Source of the DNA: Streptomyces diastaticus subsp. diastaticus
GTDB taxonomy: Bacteria; Actinomycetota; Actinomycetes; Streptomycetales; Streptomycetaceae
Assembly: GCF_011170125.1 (NCBI RefSeq)
Contig: NZ_BLLN01000003.1
Coordinates: 1,374,501 to 1,438,500, forward strand
Length of the DNA: 64,000 nt
Direction: 5' to 3'
A program made the position numbers and the translations under genes. Below the pieces are notes generated by a model. The model ran no database searches. It had not been told where the DNA came from and was given only the letters and a program-made list of their open reading frames with translations. Shown piece after piece: positions 1-8,663 of the stretch (its first letter is position 1; the number at the start of each line of letters is the position of its first letter).

Positions 1-157
1 CGGCGAAGGCGGCGGCGATCAGCGCGCCGTGGCTGCCGAGCGAGGTGATGAAGGCGGCCGAGGTCAGCAGCGTGAAGTTGCGGCTCGCCCAGTCGGGCAT
101 CCGGGGCAGCAGGCGCGCCGCCGGGGGGCGCGAGGGGGTCGGGGGTGCGGTGCTCAC
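1..157 (-). CDS. MFS transporter, N-terminal fragment (runs off the window)
   Basis: Only the first 52 codons are present, and the rest lies to the left of position 1. Translation from GTG at 157 gives a short Pro/Arg-rich cytoplasmic leader, then a sequence with NFTLLTSAAFITSLGSHGAL, which looks like the first transmembrane helix of a major facilitator permease. The family call rests on this helix alone, so substrate and direction are unknown. No stop codon occurs before the window edge. Confidence 0.5.
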   Translation of the reverse strand, partial: MSTAPPTPSRPPAARLLPRMPDWASRNFTLLTSAAFITSLGSHGALIAAAFA

Positions 158-265
158 CGCTCGACTCTGCCTGTCGGGCCCCGTTGTGGCCAAACGGTTA
201 TCCGGGGCGCCCGGGCGAGGCGGCCGGGCCGGTCACCCCGAGCGCCCCCCCGGCGGCGGGGGCCG

Positions 266-1366
266 TCAGCCCACCGGATCCTCCTTGGTGAGCCGGACGG
301 TGCTGAGGATCTTCTGGATCGTGTCCTCGGCGAGTTCGTCCTTGACGCCCTTGGCGCCGTAGATGTTCCAGGTCACGAAGTCACCCGCGCCGTTCTTGAA
401 GGCGAAGGTGGTGGCCTTGCCGTCGCTCGCGCACTTGCCCTTCTGCGGGGTGTCCTCCGAGTGTGCGGTGATCAGGCTGCCCTCGAGCCCGGACTCGGTG
501 GTGTAGGGCTTGGGCTTCGACTGCTTGACGCTCTTCTTGTCGGGCTCGGTGTAGCCGCCGTAGATCCACCAGGGCACGCGGGTCTCGGCCGCCTCGTCGG
601 TGTTCTTGGCGCCGTTCTCGCCGCGGGTGCCGGCGGTCGCCAGCGAGGTGTCGCTGGTGCTGCCGTCCTTGTCCGGGTCGTCCGTGCACCACTTGGGCTT
701 CAGCACGGCGGGGGCGGTGACCGTGGTGCGGTCCAGCTCGCCCTCCTCGTTCTCCCACTCGAAGCCGATGCTGGTGTCGGTGGAGCGCAGCTCCCAGCCC
801 TCGGGCACGTCGAAGACGGTGCCGAAGCGCGGATTGACCACAGCCGTCCACCCGGCGATGGTGGGCTTCTCGCCGTTGCTGCCGTCGCGCGGGTTCTCCG
901 GCTTCTCGCTCGGTTCCTGCTCGGCCGGGCCGTCCGACTTCTCGGTGGAGGCGGCCGGGGCGGGCTTGCCGTCGGCCGTGTCCTTCTTGCCGTCGTCCCC
1001 GCCGAACACGAGGAATCCGGTGGTGGCGGCCGCCACCACGACCGCCGCCGCCGCGACCACGGCGACGATGGTGGTCTTACGACGGTCGTCCCCGGGGGGC
1101 TTGGAGGCGCCGATCGACACGACGGTCGGCGCGGCCCACTGGCCGGGCTGGCCCGGCTGCTGCGGGTACGGCGTCTGCTGGTACCCCGGCTGCTGATAGG
1201 GGTTCGGCTGCTGGTACCCCGGCTGCTGGTACGGGTTCGGCCCCGGCTGGGGAGTGCCCGACGTGGGCGGGTTCTGACCCTGCTGCGGAGTTCCTCCCGC
1301 GTTCGGATTCTGGTTCTGGTCCTGCGGGTTCTGCTCGCCCCCGGGCGGCTGCTGTCCTGGCCACAT
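266..1366 (-). CDS. Pro/Gln-rich membrane-anchored protein of unknown function
   Basis: A 366-residue protein beginning MWPGQQPPGGEQ. Residues 1-80 are Pro/Gln/Asn/Gly-rich with tandem QQPGYQQPNPY-like repeats, and so probably disordered and cytoplasmic. Around residues 95-120 a basic RRK is followed by a hydrophobic Ala/Val helix ending TTGFLVFGG. The rest is an Asp/Lys/Thr-rich region of about 240 residues with three to four Cys, predicted to be outside the cell. This layout (disordered N-terminus, one helix, extracytoplasmic domain) is common in Streptomyces surface proteins. ATG at 1366 was chosen because the WPGQQ start is typical. No enzymatic motif is visible. Confidence 0.8.
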   Translation of the reverse strand: MWPGQQPPGGEQNPQDQNQNPNAGGTPQQGQNPPTSGTPQPGPNPYQQPGYQQPNPYQQPGYQQTPYPQQPGQPGQWAAPTVVSIGASKPPGDDRRKTTIVAVVAAAAVVVAAATTGFLVFGGDDGKKDTADGKPAPAASTEKSDGPAEQEPSEKPENPRDGSNGEKPTIAGWTAVVNPRFGTVFDVPEGWELRSTDTSIGFEWENEEGELDRTTVTAPAVLKPKWCTDDPDKDGSTSDTSLATAGTRGENGAKNTDEAAETRVPWWIYGGYTEPDKKSVKQSKPKPYTTESGLEGSLITAHSEDTPQKGKCASDGKATTFAFKNGAGDFVTWNIYGAKGVKDELAEDTIQKILSTVRLTKEDPVG

Positions 1367-1537
1367 GGCCAGTAACCATAGAGGCCGCCGGGCCGCCGCT
1401 GCCACGTCCGGGCTGTCCCGACTCCGTCACGACTGCCGCCGGCCCCTCCGCCCCTCCCCGCGCGGCCCCTCCGCCCGTCCGGTCCGCTGCCGGGGAGGGA
1501 TGGCCAACCGCGGCTACTCGCGGGTAACATCCGGGTC

Positions 1538-1990
1538 ATGAGCGCAGAACAGATGTCCGTCGGAGAGATGCTCGCCGCCACGGTCCCCATGGTGCGGACC
1601 CTCGACCTCGCCTTCGGCGAGATCACCCCGGAGCGGGCCGTGGCCCATCTCCCCGACCAGGCCGCGTACCACAACCACGTCGGCGGCCCTCATGCCGGAG
1701 CCATGTTCACGCTCGCCGAGTCGGCCAGCGGCGCCATCGTCCTCGCCGCCTTCGGCGAGCAGTTGACGCGCGCGGTCCCGCTCGCCGCGGGCGCGGAGAT
1801 CCGCTACCGCAAGCTCGCCCTCGGCCCGGTCACCGCCACCGCCGTCCTCGGCCGCCCGGCCGCCGAGGTCGTCGCCGAGCTCGACGCGGGAACGCGCCCG
1901 GAGTTCCCCGTCCACGTCGAGATCACCCGCGAGGACGGTGCCGTCACCGGAGAGATGACCGTGGTCTGGACCCTTCGCCCCAACAGCTGA
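1538..1990 (+). CDS. DUF4442/PaaI-type hotdog-fold protein (thioesterase-like)
   Basis: A 150-residue single-domain protein, the usual length for a hotdog thioesterase. The segment YHNHVGGPHAGAMFTLAES (about residues 47-65) is the conserved N-terminal helix region of the DUF4442 group, where His/Asn and the acidic residue of AES line the thioester site. The C-terminal half gives the beta-strands (RYRKLALGPVTA, FPVHVEITREDG). Family members act on acyl-CoA or acyl-carrier thioesters, but the substrate cannot be read here. The gene stands alone between a minus-strand neighbour and dedA. Confidence 0.8.
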   Translation: MSAEQMSVGEMLAATVPMVRTLDLAFGEITPERAVAHLPDQAAYHNHVGGPHAGAMFTLAESASGAIVLAAFGEQLTRAVPLAAGAEIRYRKLALGPVTATAVLGRPAAEVVAELDAGTRPEFPVHVEITREDGAVTGEMTVVWTLRPNS

Positions 1991-2159
1991 CCGGCCCGGC
2001 CCCGCCGACTCCCCGGCAGCGGCGCCGGGGAGCCGCCCCACCTCTCCCATCGGCCACGACGAGCGGACCGACAGGGCGTTCCGCCCTGCCGCGGGCCGGT
2101 AGGCTGCGCGCGTCCGTACCCGGAATCCGCGGGTCCGGCGGATGCGGGAGGGACCGACT

Positions 2160-2801
2160 GTGCACGTGCAGGAGTGGCTGGAGACCGTCCCGGCCGTCAG
2201 CGTCTACGCCCTCGTCGGCGTGGTCATCGGCCTGGAGTCGCTCGGTATCCCGCTGCCCGGCGAGATCGTCCTGGTCTCGTCCGCCCTGCTCGCTTCCCAG
2301 CACGGCGACATCAACCCCTACGTCCTGGGCGCCTGCGCCATCGCGGGAGCCGTCATCGGCGACTCGGCCGGCTACGCCATCGGCCGCAAGGGAGGCCGGC
2401 CGCTGCTGGCCCGCCTCGCCCGCAGGTTCCCCCACCACTTCGGCGCGGCCAACATCGCCCTCGCCGAGCGCTCCTTCCAGAAGTGGGGCATGTGGGCGGT
2501 CTTCCTCGGCCGATTCATCGCCCTGCTGAGGATCTTCGCGGGCCCGCTCGCCGGTGTCCTGCACATGCCGTACTGGAAGTTCCTGATCGCCAACGTCACC
2601 GGCGGCATCGTCTGGGCGGGCGGCACCACCGCCGTCGTCTACTCGCTGGGGATCGTCGCCGAGGAATGGCTCAAGCGGTTCTCCTGGCTCGGCCTGCTCC
2701 TCGCGGTCCTCGTCGGTGTCACCACCACGCTGTTCCTCAGGCGCCGGGCGCGCAGGGCCTCCGCGGCCCTGTCCGACGCCCCGGTGCCCACCGCCGGCTG
2801 A
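2160..2801 (+). CDS. DedA family membrane protein
   Basis: About 213 residues with at least four hydrophobic helices and the DedA hallmarks: an early GIPLPGE motif, a central GDSAGYAIGRKGG segment and FLGRFIALLRIFAGPLAG (glycine/arginine re-entrant region). DedA proteins are polytopic membrane proteins linked to lipid flipping and membrane homeostasis. GTG at 2160 is preferred over the in-frame ATG at 2142, because GGGAGG at about 2147-2152 sits seven bases upstream of the GTG. The C-terminus is Arg-rich and cytoplasmic. There is no obvious operon partner. Confidence 0.88.
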   Translation: MHVQEWLETVPAVSVYALVGVVIGLESLGIPLPGEIVLVSSALLASQHGDINPYVLGACAIAGAVIGDSAGYAIGRKGGRPLLARLARRFPHHFGAANIALAERSFQKWGMWAVFLGRFIALLRIFAGPLAGVLHMPYWKFLIANVTGGIVWAGGTTAVVYSLGIVAEEWLKRFSWLGLLLAVLVGVTTTLFLRRRARRASAALSDAPVPTAG

Positions 2802-2944
2802 CGCCGCACCACCGCCGTCCGGCCGCTGTGATCTTCGCCGCAGCCGGGCCACCCCCACCCGGCCCGTCGCGTACGGTGCCAGGGATTCGTGGGACACCCG
2901 CGGCGGCGCGGGACGCGCCGAGGCGTACGGCGGCAGGAGGCGGC

Positions 2945-3478
2945 ATGGCGGACGGGACCACGGTCCTCGCGATCGGCGGCAAGGAACCCGAACTCGACCC
3001 GGGAGCCTTCACGGCACCGGGCTCCGCCGTCATCGGCGACGTCGTCATGGCGGAGGGCTCCAGCCTCTGGTACAACGCCGTGCTGCGCGCCGACTGCGGC
3101 CCCGTCCGGCTGGGTGCGGGCAGCAACGTCCAGGACAACGCCACCGTCCACGTCGACCCCGGTTTCACCGTCACCATCGGCACCGGGGTCTCCGTCGGGC
3201 ACAACGCCGTACTGCACGGCTGCGTCGTCGAGGACGACGTACTCATCGGCATGGGAGCCACCGTGCTCAACGGCGCCCACATCGGCGCGGGCTCGCTCGT
3301 CGCCGCGCAGGCCCTCGTGCCGCAGGGGATGCGGGTGCCGCCGGGCTCGCTCGTCGCGGGGGTGCCCGCCAAGGTCCGCCGGGAGCTGACCGAGGAGGAG
3401 CGCGAGGGCATCCGCTTCAACGCCGAGGGCTACCGCGCCCTCGCCGAGGCCCACGCGAAGGCCCTCGCCGAGGAGTGA
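2945..3478 (+). CDS. Gamma-class carbonic anhydrase-like hexapeptide protein
   Basis: A 177-residue left-handed beta-helix protein. Hexapeptide turns run from SAVIGDVVM to HIGAGSLVAA, and three His residues (in ATVHVD and VGHNAVLHG) match the zinc ligands of gamma carbonic anhydrases and YrdA/PaaY homologues. The last 30 residues form an EEE-rich helix, as in the family. GGAGG just before ATG 2945 fixes the start. Activity as a true anhydrase is not proven in most bacterial homologues, so the role in CO2/bicarbonate exchange is inferred. The next gene also encodes a hexapeptide-repeat protein. Confidence 0.87.
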   Translation: MADGTTVLAIGGKEPELDPGAFTAPGSAVIGDVVMAEGSSLWYNAVLRADCGPVRLGAGSNVQDNATVHVDPGFTVTIGTGVSVGHNAVLHGCVVEDDVLIGMGATVLNGAHIGAGSLVAAQALVPQGMRVPPGSLVAGVPAKVRRELTEEEREGIRFNAEGYRALAEAHAKALAEE

Positions 3479-3565
3479 CGGACCGCCCCCGGGCGGGCGC
3501 GCCTGGGGCGAAGATCACAGGTCCGGGCGGGTCCCGACGGCCCTACCGGTGAGTACCGTGGCCGC

Positions 3566-4318
3566 GTGCCGAAGAACCCGCTCACCCCGCTCACCCGCGG
3601 CCTCGCCCGCGGCGGCGCCCGCCTCGCGCACGCCGCCGTGCAGACCGGCCGCCGCTGGGTGCGGCAGGCCGGCACCGTCACCGCCGAACACCCCGGTCGG
3701 CTGCGGTTCGGCGCGCTCGGGGACGGCACCCGCATCGCCTACCCGCAGGGCACCATCTTCGGCGAGCCCTGGATACGCGTCGGCGCCTACTGCATCATCG
3801 CCGAGCAGGTCACCCTCACCGCCGGCCTCATGCCCGACCTCGACCTCGGCCCCGACCCGATCCTGCACATCGGCGACGGCGTCGTCCTCGGCCGGGGCAG
3901 CCACGTCATCGCCGACACCACCGTCACCATCGGCGACAACTGCTACTTCGGTCCGTACGTCTACGTGACCTCCACCAACCACAGCTACGACGACCCGCAC
4001 GAGCCCATCGGACGGCAGTGGCCGCGCACCAAACCGGTGTCGATAGGCACCGGCTGCTGGATAGGGACCGGCGCGGTGATCCTCCCCGGCGCCCGGATCG
4101 GACGGAACGTCGTCGTCGGAGCGGGCTCCGTGGTGCGCGGTACCGTTCCCGACCACTCGGTGGTCGCGGGCGCCCCGGCCCGGGTCGTCCGCCGCTGGAC
4201 GGAGGAGGAGGGCTGGCAGCCGCCGCTGCGCACCCCGGCCCCCGTCCCGCTGCCCGACGACGTCACCCCGGCTCAACTGCGCGCGCTGGCTGCCTGGGAG
4301 GCCGAGAGCGGCGGCTGA
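3566..4318 (+). CDS. Left-handed beta-helix (hexapeptide) acyltransferase
   Basis: A 250-residue protein from GTG 3566. Residues 60-205 are hexapeptide repeats (ILHIGDGVVLGRGSHVIADT, then VTIGDNCYFGPYVYVTSTNH), followed by the SYDDPHEPIG loop and the GAVILPGARIGRN/VVGAGSVVRG coil of the maltose/galactoside O-acetyltransferase and WbbJ type. The catalytic His lies in TNHSYDD. It probably transfers an acyl group from acyl-CoA to a sugar hydroxyl. The substrate is unknown. No clear Shine-Dalgarno precedes the start, so the N-terminus is less certain. It converges on the CoA-binding gene. Confidence 0.82.
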   Translation: MPKNPLTPLTRGLARGGARLAHAAVQTGRRWVRQAGTVTAEHPGRLRFGALGDGTRIAYPQGTIFGEPWIRVGAYCIIAEQVTLTAGLMPDLDLGPDPILHIGDGVVLGRGSHVIADTTVTIGDNCYFGPYVYVTSTNHSYDDPHEPIGRQWPRTKPVSIGTGCWIGTGAVILPGARIGRNVVVGAGSVVRGTVPDHSVVAGAPARVVRRWTEEEGWQPPLRTPAPVPLPDDVTPAQLRALAAWEAESGG

Positions 4319-4440
4319 AGGCCCGCGGCGGGCGGCCCCGGAGCGCCCGGGCCGGGAAGACCCGGTGCGGTGGCTCCGCCGGCCTCGGCGCTGTGGGACG
4401 GGCTGAGGCACGACGGCCCCGGCCCGGCCCGCCCTCCCGC

Positions 4441-4857
4441 TCACCCCGACGCGGGAAGCTCGATCGCCGGGCAGCGGTCCATGACCATGTCCAGTCCCGC
4501 CGCCCTGGTGCGCTCCCAGGCGGCCTCGTCCACGACTCCGAGCTGGAACCAGACCGCGTTCGCGCCGATCGCGACCGCCTGGTCGGCGACCTCTCCGGCG
4601 AGGGCGGAGTTGACGAAGACGTCCACCACGTCGACCGGGAACGGCACGGCCTCCAGCGACGGGTAGCCCTGCTCCCCGTGGACCGTCTCGGCCTTCGGGT
4701 GCACCGGCACGACCCGCTTGCCGTACCGCTGGAGCACCCTGGCCACCCCGTACGCGGCCCGTTCCCGGTTGGCGGAGAGGCCGACCACGGCCCAGGTGTC
4801 GCCGCTCTCCCGCAGGACGCGGCGGACCGTCTCGCTGTCTCCGTACTGTTCCGGCAT
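4441..4857 (-). CDS. CoA-binding protein (YccU type)
   Basis: A 138-residue Rossmann-fold protein. WAVVGLSANRERAAYGVARV (about residues 22-41) is the nucleotide-binding loop of stand-alone CoA-binding proteins related to succinyl-CoA ligase alpha subunits, and CPAIELPASG is close to the usual C-terminus. ATG 4857 has GAGGAG seven to nine bases upstream. Cellular function is not established for this family. It is convergent with the acyltransferase on its right-hand coordinate side and divergent from the yigZ-like gene. Confidence 0.85.
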   Translation of the reverse strand: MPEQYGDSETVRRVLRESGDTWAVVGLSANRERAAYGVARVLQRYGKRVVPVHPKAETVHGEQGYPSLEAVPFPVDVVDVFVNSALAGEVADQAVAIGANAVWFQLGVVDEAAWERTRAAGLDMVMDRCPAIELPASG

Positions 4858-4978
4858 GGGGATCTCCTCGTCGGTGTGCCGGCCGGGGCGGCTCCCGCGG
4901 CCCGTCCGGGCAACCCCGCGGGCGACGGTGCCATTCCCCGCCCTGCGCCCCTTCCCCCCCGGCGCATAGGCTGGCCGG

Positions 4979-5605
4979 ATGCAGGACGAGTACCGCACCG
5001 TGGCCCGTGAGGGCGTGCACGAGACCGAGATCAGCCGTTCGCGTTTCCTGTGCACCCTGGCCCCGGCGGCCACCGAGAAGGAGGCCCAGGCGGTGATCGC
5101 CCGCGTCCGGCGCGCCCACGCCGACGCCACCCACAACTGCTACGCCTACGTCATCGGCGCCGACGCCGGTGTGCAGAAGGCCTCCGACGACGGAGAACCG
5201 GGCGGCACGGCGGGCGTCCCCATGCTGCAGATGCTGCTCCGCCGCGACGTCCGCTACGCCGTCGCCGTCGTCACCCGGTACTACGGCGGGACCAAGCTCG
5301 GTGCCGGCGGACTCATCCGCGCCTACGGCGGCAGTGTCGGCGAGGCCCTCGACGCGCTCGGCACCCGTACCCGGCGGCGCTTCCGTCTCGCCTCGGTCAC
5401 CGTCGGCCACGAGCGTGCCGGGCGCCTCCAGAACGACCTGCGGGCCGCCGGACGCGCCATCCGCGACGTCCACTACGGCGAGCGGGTCACCCTCGACATC
5501 GGGCTGCCCGACGCCGACGTCGAGTCCTTCCGGAGCTGGCTCGCCGACGCCACCGCGGGCGAGGCGGAGTTCTGCCCCGGCGGCGAGGCGTACGGCGACG
5601 CCTGA
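4979..5605 (+). CDS. YigZ/IMPACT family protein
   Basis: A 208-residue protein of standard length with the UPF0029/IMPACT N-terminal domain: SRFLCTLAPAATEKEAQAVI, then HNCYAYVIG, SDDGEPGGTAG and YYGGTKLGAGGLIRAYGG, which are the family signatures. The C-terminal 80 residues form the ferredoxin-like DUF1949 domain. Members are conserved and ribosome- or translation-associated in eukaryotes, but the bacterial role is unclear. Only 14 bases separate it from the convergent DsbA-like gene. Confidence 0.92.
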   Translation: MQDEYRTVAREGVHETEISRSRFLCTLAPAATEKEAQAVIARVRRAHADATHNCYAYVIGADAGVQKASDDGEPGGTAGVPMLQMLLRRDVRYAVAVVTRYYGGTKLGAGGLIRAYGGSVGEALDALGTRTRRRFRLASVTVGHERAGRLQNDLRAAGRAIRDVHYGERVTLDIGLPDADVESFRSWLADATAGEAEFCPGGEAYGDA

Positions 5606-5619
5606 CCGGGTGCGGCGCC

Positions 5620-6219
5620 TCAGACGCGGGGCAGCTCGGCGAGAAAGGCCTCAGGGCTGACGGCGTACCCCATCGGGTTGATCACCGGCAACGGGGTGCC
5701 GTCGAGCAGCACCGTCGGGGTGCCCTGAACGCCGGAGGCCGCGAACGCCGCGGAGACCTCGCGTGCCCACGGCAGGTACGTGTCCTCGCGGACCTCGCGG
5801 TCGAACTCCTCGCCGCGCAGCCCGTCGACCTCACCCGCCAGCGTGAGCAGGGTGCCGGTGTCGGCGAACGCGTCCACCTCCTCCGAGGGCTGCTCGGCGT
5901 AGAGCACGTGCAGGTACTGGGCGAACCGCTGCTGCCCCGCGTCGGCGGCCGCGCCGAGCGCGCTCAGCGCGGTGAGCGAGCCGCTGCCGCCCACGCCCTC
6001 GTCGATGATGGTCGCGAACCGGTAGTGCAGCGTGAGCCGGCCCTGGTCGGCGGCGTCGGTCATGACCGTGCCGAGCCCGTTCTCCATCCGCTTGCAGAAC
6101 GGGCAGCGCAGGTCGAGGTGGACCGTGAGCGTGTGCCGGTGGCCCGGTTCCCCGTAGAGGACGACGGTGTCGCCGGGGCCGGTGGTGTGCGCGGGGACCG
6201 GGGCTTCAGAAGGGACCAT
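5620..6219 (-). CDS. DsbA-family thioredoxin-fold protein
   Basis: A 199-residue protein from ATG 6219. CPFC (Cys39 and Cys42) within HLDLRCPFCKRMENGLG is the redox motif of the DsbA/FrnE-like thioredoxin-4 group, with an inserted helical domain and a later GTPTVLLDG cis-Pro loop. No convincing signal peptide or membrane helix precedes the domain, so it is probably cytoplasmic. That fits actinobacterial DsbA-like oxidoreductases rather than exported DsbA. The Shine-Dalgarno is weak, and an upstream in-frame extension exists but is low-complexity. Confidence 0.85.
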   Translation of the reverse strand: MVPSEAPVPAHTTGPGDTVVLYGEPGHRHTLTVHLDLRCPFCKRMENGLGTVMTDAADQGRLTLHYRFATIIDEGVGGSGSLTALSALGAAADAGQQRFAQYLHVLYAEQPSEEVDAFADTGTLLTLAGEVDGLRGEEFDREVREDTYLPWAREVSAAFAASGVQGTPTVLLDGTPLPVINPMGYAVSPEAFLAELPRV

Positions 6220-6326
6220 GGCTTCAGGCTGGGCAGGCGGAGCGGCGCGCGCAACGCGGGGGAGGGCCGGGGCCGTGTTCCCGCCGCCGGGTGGGGCCGT
6301 TCGGGTGACGGCCCGGCCGCTCCCCC

Positions 6327-7481
6327 TCACCGCCCGACAGGAAGACGACCGCGAAGACCGCGGTCGGCGGGCCGACGCTCCGCGGACGCGGCGCCGCCAC
6401 CCGGGGCCCGCGCAGGCTCCCGGCCGCCGGCCCGACGTGGGGGTGGTGGTCTCCGTCCCACCGCGCGAACGCGGTGCGGGGCCAAGCCGGTTCGCGGGTG
6501 CCGGGCCGCCCGGGGAAAAGCCACCGGGTGCGGGAGGTCGCTCTCCTCATGGGGGGCCGGGCCGGCGGGCAGAACCACGGCACCCCGCTGTCGCCGGGGC
6601 CCGGCAGGCGGGCGGCGCGTCCGCCTCACCGCGCCGCCTCCCCCTCCCGGACGAGCCGGAGGCGGCGCGGTCGTTCCTCGCGCGACGAGCCGGTCAGAGG
6701 CCCGATACGCGCCAGCCCCCGGGCGGGTGGCGAAGCGGGACGGCGGAGTGCCGAAGGTGCGGGTGAAGGCCGCGGTGAACGCGGCGGGCGAGGCGTAGCC
6801 GAGGCGCCCGGAGACCTCGGTGACCGACCGGGTGCGCAGCAGCGGCACGGCCGCCAGCAGGCGGGCCCGGCCGCGCCAGACGGCGGGGCTGTCCCCCGTC
6901 TCGATACGGAAGCGCCGGGTGAGGGCACGCTCGCTCAACGCCGCCCGCGCGGCCCAGGCGGCGTTGGTGACACCGGCGTCGGGAGCGGCCAGGTAGGCGC
7001 GGCAGAGCCGGGCGAGGTCGGCGGAGTCAGGGAGCCGCAGGTGGAAGGGGAGCGGCGCGCCGGCGCCGATCTCGTGCAGGAGAAGGGTGGCGACGGCGCC
7101 CTCGCGCCCCGACCGGCTGTAGTCGGCCTCGAAGCCGACGGCCACCGCGAGGAGTTCGCGCAGCAGCGGCGAGACCTCGACCACCGTGCAGGTGGCGGGC
7201 CACCAGGGGACGGCGTCCGGCTCGACGTACAGGCTGCGGGTGCTCACCCCCAGCATCCCCACCCGGTGCCGGGTGCCCGCCGGAACCAGGACGGCCCGCT
7301 CGGGCGGGACGGTCCAGGTGCCGTGGGCGGTGTCGACGACCATGACGCCGGTGGCGCCGTAGAGGAACTGCGCCCGCCGGTGCTCGTGCCAGTCCAGCAG
7401 GTGTCCGGGCGGGTAGTCGGTGCCGATCGGCAGGACGGCCCGCTCGACGCGGTCCACCTCCGCCAGGGGAACGTTCCTCAC
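6327..7481 (-). CDS. AraC-family regulator with an unusual C-terminal tail
   Basis: Translation from GTG 7481 gives a cupin-like sensor domain (residues 10-110: WHEHRRAQFLYGATGVMVVD, VPAGTRHRVG) and an AraC helix-turn-helix (residues 155-251: WAARAALSERALTRRF and LGYASPAAFTAAFTRTFG). A normal member would end near residue 255. Here the frame stays open for 130 more residues of Arg/Pro/Gly-rich sequence, which looks non-native and suggests a lost stop or a frameshift. It is divergent from the TSUP permease at 7576, its most likely target. The C-terminal boundary is uncertain. Confidence 0.75.
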   Translation of the reverse strand: MRNVPLAEVDRVERAVLPIGTDYPPGHLLDWHEHRRAQFLYGATGVMVVDTAHGTWTVPPERAVLVPAGTRHRVGMLGVSTRSLYVEPDAVPWWPATCTVVEVSPLLRELLAVAVGFEADYSRSGREGAVATLLLHEIGAGAPLPFHLRLPDSADLARLCRAYLAAPDAGVTNAAWAARAALSERALTRRFRIETGDSPAVWRGRARLLAAVPLLRTRSVTEVSGRLGYASPAAFTAAFTRTFGTPPSRFATRPGAGAYRASDRLVARGTTAPPPARPGGGGGAVRRTRRPPAGPRRQRGAVVLPAGPAPHEESDLPHPVAFPRAARHPRTGLAPHRVRAVGRRPPPPRRAGGREPARAPGGGAASAERRPADRGLRGRLPVGR

Positions 7482-7575
7482 CCGGCCACCGTACCCGCGG
7501 CCCTGGCCGGGTCGCGAAGGAATCGTGCCGGGTGTCGCATGCGGGCAGCCGTGCGCGGTTGATGGGGTGAGGGCC

Positions 7576-8382
7576 ATGGACGTGGTGGCTCTGCTCGGTG
7601 TCGGGCTTCTGGCGGGGACGACGACGGTGCTCTTCGGCTTCGGCGGGGGATTCGTCACGGTCCCCGTCGTGGTGTGGGCGAACGCGGCCCTCGGGGCGGA
7701 CGCCGCGCGGGTGGCGGTGGCCACCTCGGTGGTGGTGATGGTCGTGAACGCCGCCTTCGCCACCGCGGTCACCCCGCGGCGCACGCTCGCCGCCCTCCGG
7801 GGCGGCCGCCCGCTGCTCCTGCTGCTGGCGGTGGGCGGCGTGGCCGGCGCGTTCGCGACCCGCCTCGCCCCGGGGGCGCTGACCCACTGGGCGTTCGTCG
7901 GCTACACCGCCGTCACCCTCGCCGACGTGCTGCTGCGGCCGGGCTTCCTGCGCCCGCGCGCCGCGTCCGCCGGCTCCCCGGGACCCCGGCCGCTCCCGGC
8001 CGTCGTCGGCGCGCCCGTGGGAGCGGTCGCCGCCTTCCTCGGCGTGGGCGGCAGCGTCATGACGGTCCCGGCGATGCGGCGGGCCGGCCACCCGATGCGA
8101 GTGGCCGCCGCGCTGGCCAACCCGCTCACCCTGGCCATCGCCCTGCCCGCCGCGGCGATCCACCTGGCCTTCGTGCCGGGGCCCGGAGGCGGGCACGCGG
8201 CCCACGGCGCCCCGGCCGGCCTCGTCGACGTCCGCGCCGCACTGGCGCTGCTGGCCGGTGCCCTGCCCGTGATCGCCCTGCTCCGCAGGCGCCCGCCCCG
8301 CATCCCGGACCGCCTCCACGCCTGGGCGTACGCGGGCCTGCTGGCGATGGTGGCGGCCGCCATGTCCCTCTTCGGCCCGTGA
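7576..8382 (+). CDS. TSUP/TauE-SafE family permease
   Basis: A 268-residue polytopic membrane protein in two homologous halves. The first repeat carries LLAGTTTVLFGFGGGFVTVPVV and the second GAPVGAVAAFLGVGGSVMTVPAM, the paired Gly-rich re-entrant motifs of TauE/SafE (sulfite, sulfoacetate or organo-anion exporters). Seven to eight hydrophobic helices are visible. ATG 7576 follows GTGAGGGCC. Divergent transcription from the AraC gene suggests induction by that regulator. Substrate is unknown. Confidence 0.87.
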   Translation: MDVVALLGVGLLAGTTTVLFGFGGGFVTVPVVVWANAALGADAARVAVATSVVVMVVNAAFATAVTPRRTLAALRGGRPLLLLLAVGGVAGAFATRLAPGALTHWAFVGYTAVTLADVLLRPGFLRPRAASAGSPGPRPLPAVVGAPVGAVAAFLGVGGSVMTVPAMRRAGHPMRVAAALANPLTLAIALPAAAIHLAFVPGPGGGHAAHGAPAGLVDVRAALALLAGALPVIALLRRRPPRIPDRLHAWAYAGLLAMVAAAMSLFGP

Positions 8383-8663
8383 CATGCGCCCCCGGGGGCC
8401 GGCCGGACCGGTCGATCCGGCCGGCACGGCGTCACCGGGCACCGCCGCTCGCCGGCGCGACTCGGCCGGCGACGTGTACGACGCCCCGAACGTGGCGGAC
8501 ATGGGCGGCCATGACGCCGCACACCGGGGCAGAGTGTCCGGGGCGGGTGACGGAGCAGCCGGCGGCCGGCGTTAGCGTGGTCGGTGCCGGCGGACGGGCC
8601 GGTGATGGTCGACGCCGGTTCGGGAGGCACGGTGCGGGTGGAGACGCGGGTCGGAGCGGCCCG

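Noticed and set aside
3515..5473. Minus-strand open frame of 652 codons
   Set aside because: It runs across the acyltransferase and YigZ genes, which have clear family motifs on the plus strand.
8384..8575. 63-codon ORF between the TSUP permease and sbcD
   Set aside because: No ribosome site, no hydrophobic or motif content, and composition like non-coding GC-rich sequence.
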